Below are positions 32,293 through 40,964 of a DNA stretch of 64,000 nucleotides, in pieces. This DNA is from PALSA-1353 sp050014015 (lineage in GTDB: Bacteria > Planctomycetota > Phycisphaerae > Tepidisphaerales > Tepidisphaeraceae). Both the position numbers and the translations under genes were made by a program. The stretch covers positions 1 through 64,000 of the forward strand of contig JBEKEC010000032.1 of the NCBI GenBank assembly GCA_050014015.1, read 5' to 3'. Under the pieces are notes generated by a model. The model worked only from the letters and a program-made list of their open reading frames with translations. It did no database searches and was not told where the DNA came from. The first letter of the stretch is position 1; each line of letters opens with the position of its first letter.

Positions 32293-34287
32293 TCATTCCT
32301 CCCAAACCGCGACGTCGGCGGGCGCCAACCGGGATGAACCGATCAGGAATTTCGCCGATGGCGCGGCGGGGGTTGGGACGGGTTGGTCCTGGTAATTCAG
32401 GGCGATGCGATAGGGGCCGCGGCGAAGGACCTGGACGCGTGCGGGCAGGGTTTGGGATTGCAGGCGGCCGGGGCCGATGAATTTGGCGAGGGATTCGACG
32501 AAGGCATCGACCAGGGGCTGCTCGCTGAACGCGCCGAAATAGCTGACGGTCCCCTTGCCGAGTTTGACGCGGGTGATGGCGGCGGCGCCGGCGTAAAACT
32601 GGTCGGAATAAGTGGCCAGGACCTCGGCGCCGGCCTTTGGCGTCACCTGATCGCCCCAAACGCCCCAGGAAAAGTCCCTGCCGTCAAAGCTGATCTTGCC
32701 GAAGCGATCGTCGCGAAGAGAGTCATATCCATCGATGGTTGCGGAGATGAGCGGGAGGATGGGGCTTGCCCAGGGTCCCTCCCAAAGCTGGCCGGTGCGG
32801 TCCATAAGGCCGGTGCGGCAGGTGAGCACGAGATTGCCGCCGGAGCGGGCGTAAGCATCGAAGCGTGCCATCAATTGATCATCGACCATTTGGACGCCCG
32901 GGGCGACGATCAGGGGCAGATCGCTCGGCCAATCGGCGCCGGGGCGGAGGATGCGGATTTGCGTGCCGAGCCGGCTCAGGGCGGCATACCAGCTTGCCAG
33001 CCAGCGCCCTTGATTCCATCGCCGCGCCTGTGGAAGCGACAGGTAATACCAAAGCTGCTCGAAATCGAGAACGAGGCCGACGGTTTGGCGCGGCCGGGGC
33101 GGTTCGTCGGCGAATGGGGGAATGCGCGACAGGTCCAGTTTCCGCATCTCCGCAATGACCTGGGCAAACTGTTCTCCACCCGGCGAGGGCGTGATGCCGT
33201 CGGTTCCCACCAGGCCGTCATGGAACAACTCGATGCCAAAGCGCGGCTGGCGGAAACGGTAGGTGGTGACAAACTCCGACCCGTGGGCAAACGCGGTCCA
33301 AATCCACAGGCGGATGGCGCCGGGATATAGCCGCACCGGAACCCCGCTCCAATTCACGTGGCCGGGCTGAAGCTCCATCAGCCCCCAGCGATTGTGATAA
33401 CTGGCCATCAGGTCGTGAGACAAGCTGATATGCGCCGGATCGGCGATGCGATAGGTTTGGTCGTCCCCCTCTTTTTCGTGGCCGGTCACCGGATAGGAGT
33501 CCCACGCGATGAGGGAAAGGTCTTTGGCCATGTCGCCGGGGTCGCAGTCGGGATGAAGGCCCATGAAATTCGTGGTGAGGAAGCGGCGACCGATTTTGGG
33601 CTTGAGGATTTCGGCCTGGATGCGGTTGTACTTGGCGAACGCCCAACTCCAGAATCGCGAGGCATCGAGAGATTGATGCGGGTTGGCGTATCGGGGATCG
33701 CGCGACGGGGGGAAGAGAACCTGGTCGAAATCGGTGTAATAAGTGTTCCAGAACTGGTTTCCCCAGGCGCGGTTGAGTTCACTGATATTGCCATATTTGT
33801 CGCGCAACCATTGGCGGAAAGCGGCGTGGGTGATTTCGGATTGGTCGAAGGGATTGCTGTACTCGTTGTCGATCTGCCAGCCGATCACGGCCGGATGATC
33901 GCCGAAGAGGTCGGCCATGGCCTGGACGATCCTTCGGGTAGCGGCGTGGAAATCGGGAGAGAGGGGATTGTAATGCCGGCGTCCGCCGAACCGGCCGCGA
34001 ACCTGGCCCTCGTAGACCGGCAGGGTTTGGGGAAACCGCTGGCTGAGCCAGATGGGCGGGGCGGCGGTGGGGGTGCAGAGGATCACCTCGAGCTTCCGCC
34101 GTTTGGCCAGATCGAGGCAATGGCTGAGCCAATCAAATTGGAATTCGCCGGGCCGCGGCTCCAGCTCGAACCAGGCGAATTCGGCCATGTGAACGATTTG
34201 GAGACCGAGCTTGGCGATGTTGTCGAAATCGCGTTCCCACTGCTGTCGCGGCCATTGTTCGGGGTAGTAATAGGTTCCGATTTTCAT
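32293..34287 (-). CDS. GH42 beta-galactosidase
   Basis: Releases galactose from beta-galactosides. From ATG 34287 (KIGTYYYPEQW, the family start; a longer frame exists) it is 664 aa. The TIM barrel includes MAEFAWFELEPRPGEF, TPTAAPPIWLSQRFP, and the acid/base Glu in GWQIDNEYSN near residue 140; the nucleophile Glu lies in LMELQPGHVNW near 304. The trimerisation domain follows. No signal peptide is seen, so it should be cytoplasmic. It is not linked by position to the large carbohydrate locus 10 kb away. Confidence 0.93.
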   Translation of the reverse strand: MKIGTYYYPEQWPRQQWERDFDNIAKLGLQIVHMAEFAWFELEPRPGEFQFDWLSHCLDLAKRRKLEVILCTPTAAPPIWLSQRFPQTLPVYEGQVRGRFGGRRHYNPLSPDFHAATRRIVQAMADLFGDHPAVIGWQIDNEYSNPFDQSEITHAAFRQWLRDKYGNISELNRAWGNQFWNTYYTDFDQVLFPPSRDPRYANPHQSLDASRFWSWAFAKYNRIQAEILKPKIGRRFLTTNFMGLHPDCDPGDMAKDLSLIAWDSYPVTGHEKEGDDQTYRIADPAHISLSHDLMASYHNRWGLMELQPGHVNWSGVPVRLYPGAIRLWIWTAFAHGSEFVTTYRFRQPRFGIELFHDGLVGTDGITPSPGGEQFAQVIAEMRKLDLSRIPPFADEPPRPRQTVGLVLDFEQLWYYLSLPQARRWNQGRWLASWYAALSRLGTQIRILRPGADWPSDLPLIVAPGVQMVDDQLMARFDAYARSGGNLVLTCRTGLMDRTGQLWEGPWASPILPLISATIDGYDSLRDDRFGKISFDGRDFSWGVWGDQVTPKAGAEVLATYSDQFYAGAAAITRVKLGKGTVSYFGAFSEQPLVDAFVESLAKFIGPGRLQSQTLPARVQVLRRGPYRIALNYQDQPVPTPAAPSAKFLIGSSRLAPADVAVWEE

Positions 34288-34464
34288 GGTTTGGATTGTC
34301 CTTCCCGCGTTTGCCAAATGATAGTGCAGTTGGATTAAAGCGAAAAGGCCGGAGCCGTTTCTCGTATTAACACCCCTGCCCGTCGAGCCAGGGCGCTTTG
34401 GCGCTTCCGCAACTAAACCCGCCTCCCGCTTGCGACGACGTTCAGTGCTGTCGGAGCAGGAAAT

Positions 34465-34797
34465 ATGGACGCATTAGCAATCGCGGCGTCGGGAATGCAG
34501 GCGGCACAGGCGCAGATGACCGTCGCGGCCAATAATATCGCCAACCAGAACACGCCGGGATACAAGGCCCAGGAAGTGAACTTGGTGGACGTCGCCGATG
34601 ATGGCGGCGTGGAGGTGGCCGGCGTGCAATCGACCGGCCAACCGGTCGATCCCGCGACGGAGATGGCCAAGCTTCGCCAAGCCCAGTTCTTGTACGGGGC
34701 CGACGCCATGGTCGTGCGGGCGGCCGACCAGATGTACGGCTCGCTGCTGAACGTTCTGGATACCGATAACGAGGATTCTCAGCGGTACAATTGGTAG
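34465..34797 (+). CDS. Flagellar basal-body rod (FlgB/FlgC-type) protein
   Basis: A 110-aa protein starting MDALAIAASGMQAAQAQMTV followed by AANNIANQNTPGYKAQEV, the conserved N-terminal signature of flagellar rod and hook proteins, and ending with a FlgC-like helical tail (MVVRAADQMYGSLLNVLD). At 110 aa it is shorter than a usual FlgC (about 135-150). No other flagellar gene is in the window, so it is isolated. Confidence 0.75.
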   Translation: MDALAIAASGMQAAQAQMTVAANNIANQNTPGYKAQEVNLVDVADDGGVEVAGVQSTGQPVDPATEMAKLRQAQFLYGADAMVVRAADQMYGSLLNVLDTDNEDSQRYNW

Positions 34798-34852
34798 GTG
34801 GCATGGGCATCTTGCCCATGCGGGAGATATCCGAGCGGCGAGGACGTTGCGG

Positions 34853-35410
34853 TTATCCGATCCACGAAAACACGCAGGTATTTCGCAACCGGCCGCCGAT
34901 GGCGACGCTGTTGTTGCGCAAGATGCCTTCGAGTTGAAACCCGGCGAGTTCGGCCACGCGGCGGCTCTTGAGGTTTTCGGCGTCGGTGCGAATCTCCACG
35001 CGCCGCACGTGGACATGGCTGCGGAGCATTGCCATCAGGACGCCGACGGCTTCGGTCATGCAACCGCGGCGGGTGTGGGCGGTGTGCAGCCAATAGCCGA
35101 CTTCGCAACTGGGGATGTCCCAATTGAATTTGAACGCGCCGACGTTGCCGATGTGGCGTCCTTTCGGCCGTGACAGGATCATAAACTGAAGCTGTTCGCG
35201 GGAGAGGAAATTAGCGGCGGATTTGCGGCACCATTCCTCGCCGCGTTGCTGGTTGTAATCATCCGTTGCCCAGGGCATCCACTGCTTTAGCTCGGGCAGG
35301 GAATCTCGAACCGAAGGATAGACGATGGCCCCATCGCCGGCGCGCGGAACACGCAGAGTCAGCCGATCACCGTTTAATTCGGTCGGAATTTCCAGAAGAA
35401 TCGGATTCAT
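34853..35410 (-). CDS. RimJ/RimL-type GNAT N-acetyltransferase
   Basis: A 185-aa acetyl-CoA-dependent transferase from ATG 35410. It has TELNGDRLTLRVPRAGDGA at the start, FMILSRPKGRHIGNVGAF, GYWLHTAHTRRGCMTEAVGVL (the acetyl-CoA loop, here R-R-G-C) and RRVEIRTDAENLKSRRVAELAGF, followed by the EGILRN motif of the RimJ/RimL group. Members acetylate N-termini of ribosomal proteins or small amines; the target is not evident. Confidence 0.88.
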   Translation of the reverse strand: MNPILLEIPTELNGDRLTLRVPRAGDGAIVYPSVRDSLPELKQWMPWATDDYNQQRGEEWCRKSAANFLSREQLQFMILSRPKGRHIGNVGAFKFNWDIPSCEVGYWLHTAHTRRGCMTEAVGVLMAMLRSHVHVRRVEIRTDAENLKSRRVAELAGFQLEGILRNNSVAIGGRLRNTCVFSWIG

Positions 35411-35427
35411 GGCGATTTCGCGGTTAC

Positions 35428-36450
35428 TTACACCTTGCGATCCACCGCGGCGGCGATGCGGCGGATGGATTTCATCATCTCGGTAAACTGCTTGGGCGTG
35501 ATCGACTGTGCGCCGTCCGTCAGGGCGTGCTCGGGATCGTTGTGGACTTCGACGATCAGCGCATCGGCGCCGGCGGCGACGGCGGCGCGGCACATCGAAT
35601 CCACCAGGTAACTCTTTCCCGTCCCCTGGCTCGGATCGATGACCACGGGCAGATGGCTGACGCGATGCAACTCGGGGACCGCGGCCAGCGCCAGCGTGTT
35701 TCGGACGTAATCCTCGTAGGTGCGGATGCCGCGCTCGCAGAGCATGACCTGCGAATTGCCTTTGGACATGATGTATTCGGCGGCGAGGAGGAACTCCTCG
35801 AGGGTGGCGCTCATGCCGCGCTTTAGCAGGACCGGCTTGGCCTGTTCTCCGACGGCGTTGAGAAGGTTGAAATTCTGCATGTTCCTCGCTCCGACCTGAA
35901 GGACGTCGGCGTAACGATTGACCAGGTCAACCTGATCGATGGACATGACTTCGGTGACGACGGCCAGGCCGGTTTCCTCACGGGCGAGGGCGAGCAGTTC
36001 CAGACCCTTCTCGCCCAGGCCCTGGAAGGAGTAGGGATTGGTGCGAGGCTTGAACGCGCCGCCGCGCAAGCCGACGGCGCCGGCTTCCTTCACGGCGTGG
36101 GCGATTTCCAACACCTGGGATTTGCTTTCCACGCTGCACGGTCCGGCGATGACGCCGACGGTTGGTCCGCCGATCTTCGCCTTGGTGCGGCCGCCAAGCG
36201 ACACGACCGAGCGTTCCTTCTGAACTTCGATTGAGGCCATTTTGTAGGGCGCCAGGATCGGGACCACCCTGTCCACGCCGGGCGCGGATTCCAGCACCGA
36301 ACGGTCCTTGAACCGATCGTCGCCGACGACTGCCACGACGGTTCGCTCCTGGCCGACGATGACGTGATCTTTGAGTCCCATTTCGCGCACCATTTGTATG
36401 ACATGCTCGACCTGTTTTTGAGGCGAGCCCGGTTTCATCACGACGATCAT
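35428..36450 (-). CDS. aroF: 3-deoxy-7-phosphoheptulonate (DAHP) synthase
   Basis: Condenses phosphoenolpyruvate and erythrose 4-phosphate, the first step of aromatic amino-acid synthesis. The 340-aa protein has an N-terminal ferredoxin-like regulatory part (about 1-70, MIVVMKPGSPQKQVEHVIQM) and a catalytic barrel with VIAGPCSVES, LRGGAFKPRTNPYSFQGLG, VTEVM, LQVGARNMQNF, LLKRGMSATLEEFL and DPSQGTGKS. This is the type I-beta form. Upstream lies a promoter, a short leader reading frame rich in Tyr, Phe and Trp and a terminator with an alternative fold, suggesting attenuation by aromatic amino acids. Confidence 0.95.
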   Translation of the reverse strand: MIVVMKPGSPQKQVEHVIQMVREMGLKDHVIVGQERTVVAVVGDDRFKDRSVLESAPGVDRVVPILAPYKMASIEVQKERSVVSLGGRTKAKIGGPTVGVIAGPCSVESKSQVLEIAHAVKEAGAVGLRGGAFKPRTNPYSFQGLGEKGLELLALAREETGLAVVTEVMSIDQVDLVNRYADVLQVGARNMQNFNLLNAVGEQAKPVLLKRGMSATLEEFLLAAEYIMSKGNSQVMLCERGIRTYEDYVRNTLALAAVPELHRVSHLPVVIDPSQGTGKSYLVDSMCRAAVAAGADALIVEVHNDPEHALTDGAQSITPKQFTEMMKSIRRIAAAVDRKV

Positions 36451-36501
36451 GCGGCCTCCGCGTTTGAAAGGTCCTGGTTGTTATAGCTTCCCAACAAAAA
36501 A

Positions 36502-36525
36502 GCCCCAGGACTTTTGTCCTGAGGC
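36502..36525 (-). terminator. Leader terminator (attenuator) of the DAHP synthase gene
   Basis: On the minus strand GCCTCAGGAC-AAAA-GTCCTGGGGC forms a 10-bp stem with one G-U, followed directly by TTTTTTT (36495-36501), about 45 bases before the start codon. The 5' arm can instead pair with GTCCTGAG at 36558-36565 (8 perfect pairs), which would prevent the terminator. Confidence 0.85.
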
Positions 36526-36558
36526 CGTCGATTTTACGTTCTTTTTTCTCGATGAATC

Positions 36559-36633
36559 TCAGGACGCGGTATGGGTGGCCGGATAAAAGTATCCGCTAAA
36601 CCAACCACGATACCGGGCGTTCTTAGGACTCAT
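36559..36633 (-). CDS. Leader peptide of the DAHP synthase gene
   Basis: A 24-codon frame (ATG 36633, TGA 36561-36559) whose middle reads YRGWFSGYFYP: three Tyr, two Phe and one Trp among eleven residues. Its stop codon overlaps the first arm of the antiterminator (36558-36565). A ribosome stalled at the aromatic codons (36583-36612) would leave that arm free, while one reaching the stop would cover it and allow the terminator to form. This is the classical logic of transcription attenuation. No ribosome site is seen, and the promoter leaves only a few bases before ATG, so translation may be leaderless. Confidence 0.75.
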   Translation of the reverse strand: MSPKNARYRGWFSGYFYPATHTAS

Positions 36634-36645
36634 CGTCAGCAGTTC

Positions 36646-36673
36646 AATATACAATTCGGGTTTGGGATGTCAA
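36646..36673 (-). promoter_or_regulatory. Promoter of the DAHP synthase leader
   Basis: On the minus strand TTGACA (36673-36668) and TATATT (36651-36646) are spaced by 16 bases. Transcription would start near 36639, about six bases before the leader-peptide ATG. Confidence 0.7.
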
Positions 36674-36829
36674 TTTGAAACTGGATGATTCGTCAGCGGA
36701 ATTGTGCCGCATTAAATAGCCCCGAATGTACATCCGGGGCTTCGTCGTGCGAATCGTTTGTCAACCGCTCATTTGACTTTTCTAGAATCCGGCGCCAAGA
36801 ATCCGTCAATCTTTCAGGGAGGTTTATTC

Positions 36830-37831
36830 ATGCAGGTTCGTGGATTCGCCGCCAAATCAGCCAAGGGAAAACTTGAGCCGTTCGAATACGAAGCCGGGCC
36901 GCTGGGGCCGGAGGACGTCGAGGTTCGGGTGACGCATTGCGGCATCTGTCACAGCGACGTGGCGATGATCGACAATGATTGGGGATTCTCGAATTATCCG
37001 CTGGTTCCCGGGCATGAGGTGATCGGCACCGTGGCCGCCGTCGGCAGCGGGGTGACGCAACTGAAGCCGGGGCAGCGCGTGGGCGTGGGATGGAGTTGCG
37101 GGTCGTGCGGATATTGCGAGTGGTGCCGGTCGGGAAAGGAAATGTTCTGCGCCAACGAGAAGGCGACGATCGTCGGACATCACGGAGGTTTTGCTTCTTC
37201 AGTGCGGTCGCACTGGAAATATGTCATCCCCATTCCCGAAGGCTTGGATTCGGCGTGGGCCGCGCCGTTGCTGTGCGCGGGGACGACGGTTTTCACGCCA
37301 ATGCTGCATTATGGCGTCACGGCACAAATGCGGACGGCGGTGGTCGGCGTCGGCGGTTTGGGACATCTGGCGGTGCAATACCTCGCGGCCTTCGGCTGTG
37401 AAGTTACCGCGATCAGCTCGACCCACAACAAAGAGCAGGAATCGCGAAAGTTCGGCGCCAGCCGGGTCATCGCGACCAACAATTCCGATGAATTGGCCAA
37501 GGCGAAAGGGTCCTTTGATTTCATCCTCTCGACCGTTTCGGCCGATGTGGACTGGCCGGCGCTGATTAGCGCCCTGCGTCCGCGCGGGCGGCTGGCGATC
37601 TGCGGCATTCCCGAGTCGGACGTCAAGGTGAACGTGATATCGATCCTCGCGGAAAAATCGGTCAGTGGCGCTCGAAGCGGAAGCCCGTCGGATACGGCAC
37701 AAATGTTGGAGTTCAGCGCCCGCCGCGGAATCAAGGCGATGATCGAGCCGTTTGCCATGGGCGACGTGAACAAGGCGGTCGATCACGTGCGAGCGGGCAA
37801 GGCGAGGTATCGGGCGGTATTGGTGGCATAA
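36830..37831 (+). CDS. Zinc-dependent alcohol dehydrogenase (cinnamyl-alcohol/YahK type)
   Basis: A 333-aa NAD(P)-dependent medium-chain dehydrogenase that interconverts alcohols and aldehydes. Catalytic zinc ligands are in THCGICHSD and PGHEVIG; structural zinc in SCGSCGYCEWCRSGKEMFC; the Rossmann motif is VGVGGLGHLAVQY. ATG 36830 follows GGGAGG at good spacing; a longer frame starting at GTG 36758 lacks this. The gene points away from the aroF leader, and the physiological substrate is unknown. Confidence 0.93.
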   Translation: MQVRGFAAKSAKGKLEPFEYEAGPLGPEDVEVRVTHCGICHSDVAMIDNDWGFSNYPLVPGHEVIGTVAAVGSGVTQLKPGQRVGVGWSCGSCGYCEWCRSGKEMFCANEKATIVGHHGGFASSVRSHWKYVIPIPEGLDSAWAAPLLCAGTTVFTPMLHYGVTAQMRTAVVGVGGLGHLAVQYLAAFGCEVTAISSTHNKEQESRKFGASRVIATNNSDELAKAKGSFDFILSTVSADVDWPALISALRPRGRLAICGIPESDVKVNVISILAEKSVSGARSGSPSDTAQMLEFSARRGIKAMIEPFAMGDVNKAVDHVRAGKARYRAVLVA

Positions 37832-37899
37832 TAACCAAACCGGCGTCGGAGCACCGGATGTACATCCGGAGCCAGGCGCGGTATCTAAGTGCGGAACAG

Positions 37900-37973
37900 C
37901 GGGGCGTAGCTCAGCTTGGCAGAGCGTCTGGTTTGGGACCAGAAGGCCGTTGGTTCAAATCCAATCGCCCCGA
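37900..37973 (+). tRNA. tRNA-Pro (anticodon TGG)
   Basis: The sequence folds as a standard cloverleaf. The 7-bp acceptor pairs CGGGGCG with CGCCCCG (discriminator A), the D-arm holds AGCTCAGCTTGGCAGAGC, the anticodon loop TTTGGGA carries TGG in the stem CTGG/CCAG, and the T-arm is GTTGG-TTCAAAT-CCAAT. CCA is not encoded. Its 3' part appears to be supplied by the island that begins here. Confidence 0.95.
37932..37949 (+). repeat. Attachment core, left (inside tRNA-Pro)
   Basis: TTTGGGACCAGAAGGCCG is repeated exactly at 43345-43362. It spans the anticodon loop and 3' anticodon stem, a usual crossover place for tyrosine integrases. Confidence 0.8.
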
Positions 37974-38093
37974 TTGGTATGGAAAACCCGCCGAGCGCTT
38001 GATTTAGCGCACCTGCCTGTGTCGGGCAGAGCGGCCTTAAATCCGAGAACCAAACGGGTAAATACCCGCTTGGGCTGGATTGGAGGTGTCGCT

Positions 38094-39392
38094 ATGCCCC
38101 GTCTTGTTCATCGTCATCCGAAGTATCGTCCCCATCGTCCGTCTGGCCAGGCCAGGGTCACCCTCAACGGCAAGGACTTCTATCTGGGCCCTTGGAAGAG
38201 TGAGGCCAGTCATGCCAACTATGACCGCTTGATCGCGGAATGGATTGCCAATGGGCGGAGTCTCCATCGGCTCGAAAAGGGATCGACGGACTTAACGGTC
38301 GTCGAATTGTTCGACCGGTTCCTCATTCACGCCAAGGGTGAATACATGCGGTCGGATGGATCAATGTCAACGGAGTTCGGACTTTACAAGGATGCGATCA
38401 GGATCGCCAATGCCCTTTATGCCGATAGCCTCGCGGCTGGGTTCACCCCTCTTAGTCTGAGGGCCTGTCAATCAAAGATGATCGAAAAAGGATGGACCCG
38501 GGGAACGGTCAATAAAGCTGTCAGCCGACTCAAGCATATTTGGGGGTGGGCCGTTGGAGAGCAACTCATCGACCCCATGGTGCATCATGGACTTTGCTGC
38601 GTTCGGGGATTGAAGCCGGGACGATCCGAGGCGAGGGAATCCGAGCCGGTGAGGCCCGTCGATGATGCGATCGTTGAAGCAACTCTTCCCTATTGCTCTC
38701 CCCCGGTCAAAGCAATGGTCCAATTGCAGCGCCTCACAGGAGCCCGCCCTGGCGAGATTTGCCAAATGCGAATCGGCGACATTGATCGCAGCGGCAAGGA
38801 ATGGATTTACAAGCCCCGTCGGCATAAGAACACTCATCGGGGCCAGGACCGCTCGATTTACATCGGACCAAAGGGACAAGAAATCCTGGGTCCATTCCTC
38901 CTGAAGCTGAACCCGGAAGCGTTCTGCTTTTCTCCCATTGAGGCTGATCGCCAGCGCCGCGAAGAAAAACATGCAAGACGGAAAACCCCATTGAATGCCG
39001 GAAATTCCCCCGGAACGAATGTCCGGAAAAAGCCGAAATGGCAACCCCGCGATCATTACGACACGGGCACCTATAACAAGTCCGTGCGCCGGGCTTGCCT
39101 GAAGGCATTTCCTCCACCACCCCCATTGGGACGGAATCCTGGCGAGACTTGGGAAGAATGGCGGACCCGAATCAAAGCCTCCCCCGAGTTAACAGAAGAA
39201 TTGGCCAAATGGCAAAAGGAACATTGTTGGCATGTGCATCAACTCCGACATTCAGCGGCGACTCAGGCAAAGCAGGAGTTCGATTTGGATGCTGCAAGGG
39301 CGATGCTAGGGCATAAGCATATCAACATGACCGAGCGATATGTTGATGCCGATTCCACCTTGGCTCGGAAGGTGGCCGCGAAGATCGGGTAA
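38094..39392 (+). CDS. Tyrosine recombinase / integrase of the island
   Basis: A 432-aa site-specific recombinase, about 120 bases from tRNA-Pro, that presumably excises and inserts the island. ATG 38094 follows GGAGGT; the frame stays open further upstream into the tRNA, which is not coding. The N-terminal part has an arm-binding region and a SAM-like core domain. Catalytic residues: Arg in LTGARPGEICQM near 220, H-x-L-R in HVHQLRHSAATQ near 380, and the Tyr nucleophile in LGHKHINMTERYVD near 420. Confidence 0.93.
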   Translation: MPRLVHRHPKYRPHRPSGQARVTLNGKDFYLGPWKSEASHANYDRLIAEWIANGRSLHRLEKGSTDLTVVELFDRFLIHAKGEYMRSDGSMSTEFGLYKDAIRIANALYADSLAAGFTPLSLRACQSKMIEKGWTRGTVNKAVSRLKHIWGWAVGEQLIDPMVHHGLCCVRGLKPGRSEARESEPVRPVDDAIVEATLPYCSPPVKAMVQLQRLTGARPGEICQMRIGDIDRSGKEWIYKPRRHKNTHRGQDRSIYIGPKGQEILGPFLLKLNPEAFCFSPIEADRQRREEKHARRKTPLNAGNSPGTNVRKKPKWQPRDHYDTGTYNKSVRRACLKAFPPPPPLGRNPGETWEEWRTRIKASPELTEELAKWQKEHCWHVHQLRHSAATQAKQEFDLDAARAMLGHKHINMTERYVDADSTLARKVAAKIG

Positions 39393-39421
39393 GAGCGGTT
39401 TCAAAAAAAAAAGAACGATTT

Positions 39422-39447
39422 GGCCCTGAAAATCCAGGGCCTTTTTT
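39422..39447 (+). terminator. Rho-independent terminator after the integrase gene
   Basis: GGCCCTG-AAAATC-CAGGGCC forms a perfect 7-bp stem followed by TTTTTT; it lies 30 bases after the integrase stop. The 39448-39659 gap that follows shows no gene. Confidence 0.9.
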
Positions 39448-39659
39448 GTTAGCAATGGAGAAAACACGTCCACTTCCCTTGAAATCCCCGAACAGTTTTC
39501 GATATATTTCGGAGAAGTCATTTCTGCGAAGCGACACGCGGTCGGAAGCCGGAGGCCATGATCGGGTGCACGCGGCCCCCCGGCGGGGGGCAGCTTCGGT
39601 GAAGGTCGCGGCGGTCCCGGCGGGGCCGAATTCCACAAAACCTTTTACCGAGGCAAGCA

Positions 39660-39992
39660 ATGCAAGAACAGTCATCTTGCGCCCCCGAATCCGAGCGCCT
39701 AATTCCCCTCAAAGATGTACCGAAGCTCAAATGGCTCCCCCCACGGCGAGAAGGATCAAAGTTGTCCTATGCCTGTCTCTGGCGATGGTACTTGAAAGGG
39801 GTTAACGGAGTCCTCCTCCGCATTACCCGCGTCGGGAGCACTCCCTGCACGACGGAATCCTGGTTACGAGAATTCTTCGATGCTGTTGAAGTCGCCCGAA
39901 GGGAAGGTTCCGCCTCGACAAGCCGAACCCCCAATCGACGACAACGAGAAGTTTCCGCCGCGAAACGCCGGCTCGCCACCGCAGGAATCTAA
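39660..39992 (+). CDS. DUF1580-like protein, possible excisionase/HTH
   Basis: A 110-aa basic protein with IPLKDVPKLKWLPPRREGSK, then YACLWRWYLKGVNGVLLRIT and VGSTPCTTESWLREFFDAV, a pattern I associate with DUF1580 proteins of planctomycetes. The layout (helix-turn-helix start, wing, then a tail helix) is like MerR/excisionase proteins, and the place next to an integrase supports a role in excision. The tail is Arg-rich. A bidirectional hairpin follows it. Confidence 0.7.
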   Translation: MQEQSSCAPESERLIPLKDVPKLKWLPPRREGSKLSYACLWRWYLKGVNGVLLRITRVGSTPCTTESWLREFFDAVEVARREGSASTSRTPNRRQREVSAAKRRLATAGI

Positions 39993-39996
39993 CGAA

Positions 39997-40033
39997 AAAG
40001 CCGCCGCAAGATTTCCAGCCAAGCGGCGGCTTT
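39997..40033. terminator. Bidirectional hairpin terminator
   Basis: AAAGCCGCCGC and GCGGCGGCTTT (39997-40007, 40023-40033) form a perfect stem with A-rich left and T-containing right flanks. Confidence 0.7.
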
Positions 40034-40047
40034 GAAGGAAATGAAAT

Positions 40048-40791
40048 GTGCCAACTTTCTCCACCAATTATACGGGGTCTTCCAACACCCCGGCTCATTG
40101 CTATGTCGATTCCGTTTTTGCAATCATCGGGAAGGACACTTTGGGGCGAACTCGATTTAGGCGACTCAGGGGTGATTCTGGATATGCTGCCATCGAACGC
40201 ATCCACCCCCGCCAGGGGTCACGGCGGAGGATCACGATCCACCAGCCGGGCGGAAAGGCATTTGCAATCATTGATCGTCTCGTTTGCGATGGAGCGGCCC
40301 GGATTACTTCCCTGCATTTCGCCTTCGATGTTCTCACCCGGAATCGGGGCGGGGCCGACCGGGTTGCCCATGCGATCACGGCTGGGCTGGATCATCCGTG
40401 GTCGCGTCGCCCGGCGGTCTCGGTCGAAACGACTCGGTATTCCCGCCCGCGAAAGAGTGCATTCAATTGGGTCGTCTATGCCGATCAGCCGTCCCGCATC
40501 AATGGGCTGCCATGCGTTCATATCGAACTTCGATGCCGAGGCTCCCGGAATGTCCGGAAACTTGGGCTGCGATCCCTGGCCAATTTCAACATCGAAAGAG
40601 CAATCCAAGCCCGCCTGCATTTGGTTGACCTCGCGGCCCCGCCGCTCATGCTTCGAGCCGCCCAAGAGGAAAATCACCCATGGGGAACGGCACAGGGTTT
40701 CCGAATGTTCTGCCGGAAGGCAGGGGTCAAGGCATCCAATTTCTTGCAGCCAATCTCGCTCGTGCGCCTGCTTAAAAGGTTGGGGGGGTGA
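40048..40791 (+). CDS. Possible replication-initiator-like protein of the island
   Basis: A 247-aa protein with GTG start, after AAGGA at good spacing. A competing frame from ATG 40046 is longer but has unnatural composition. Segments ARITSLHFAFDVLTR and CVHIELRCRGSRNVRKLGL recall the strand patterns around the active region of Rep_trans-type initiators of rolling-circle plasmids, and a replication gene is common in such islands. No catalytic Tyr can be assigned with confidence, so the call is tentative. Confidence 0.4.
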   Translation: MPTFSTNYTGSSNTPAHCYVDSVFAIIGKDTLGRTRFRRLRGDSGYAAIERIHPRQGSRRRITIHQPGGKAFAIIDRLVCDGAARITSLHFAFDVLTRNRGGADRVAHAITAGLDHPWSRRPAVSVETTRYSRPRKSAFNWVVYADQPSRINGLPCVHIELRCRGSRNVRKLGLRSLANFNIERAIQARLHLVDLAAPPLMLRAAQEENHPWGTAQGFRMFCRKAGVKASNFLQPISLVRLLKRLGG

Positions 40792-40909
40792 TTATGGTGA
40801 TAAATGGCGGACCCTTGAATCATCTTCACTTCGCCCCGACGAATCCGAAGTGGAATTGACTTCTGCTGATTCGGGTTTTGACCTCTTTTTTTCCAATTTG
40901 ATATTAGCA

Positions 40910-40933
40910 GACTCCAGCAACATTGCTGGAGTC
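40910..40933 (+). promoter_or_regulatory. Perfect hairpin upstream of the next island gene
   Basis: GACTCCAGCAA and TTGCTGGAGTC pair perfectly around a short loop, about 30 bases before ATG 40965; a run of six T follows a few bases later. It may be a terminator for the previous gene or an operator. Confidence 0.5.
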
Positions 40934-40964
40934 CATCACCTTTTTTCCAGACAGGAGTTTTCGT

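Noticed and set aside
37950..38093. Upstream extension of the integrase frame
   Set aside because: It begins inside tRNA-Pro and lacks a ribosome site; GGAGGT precedes ATG 38094.
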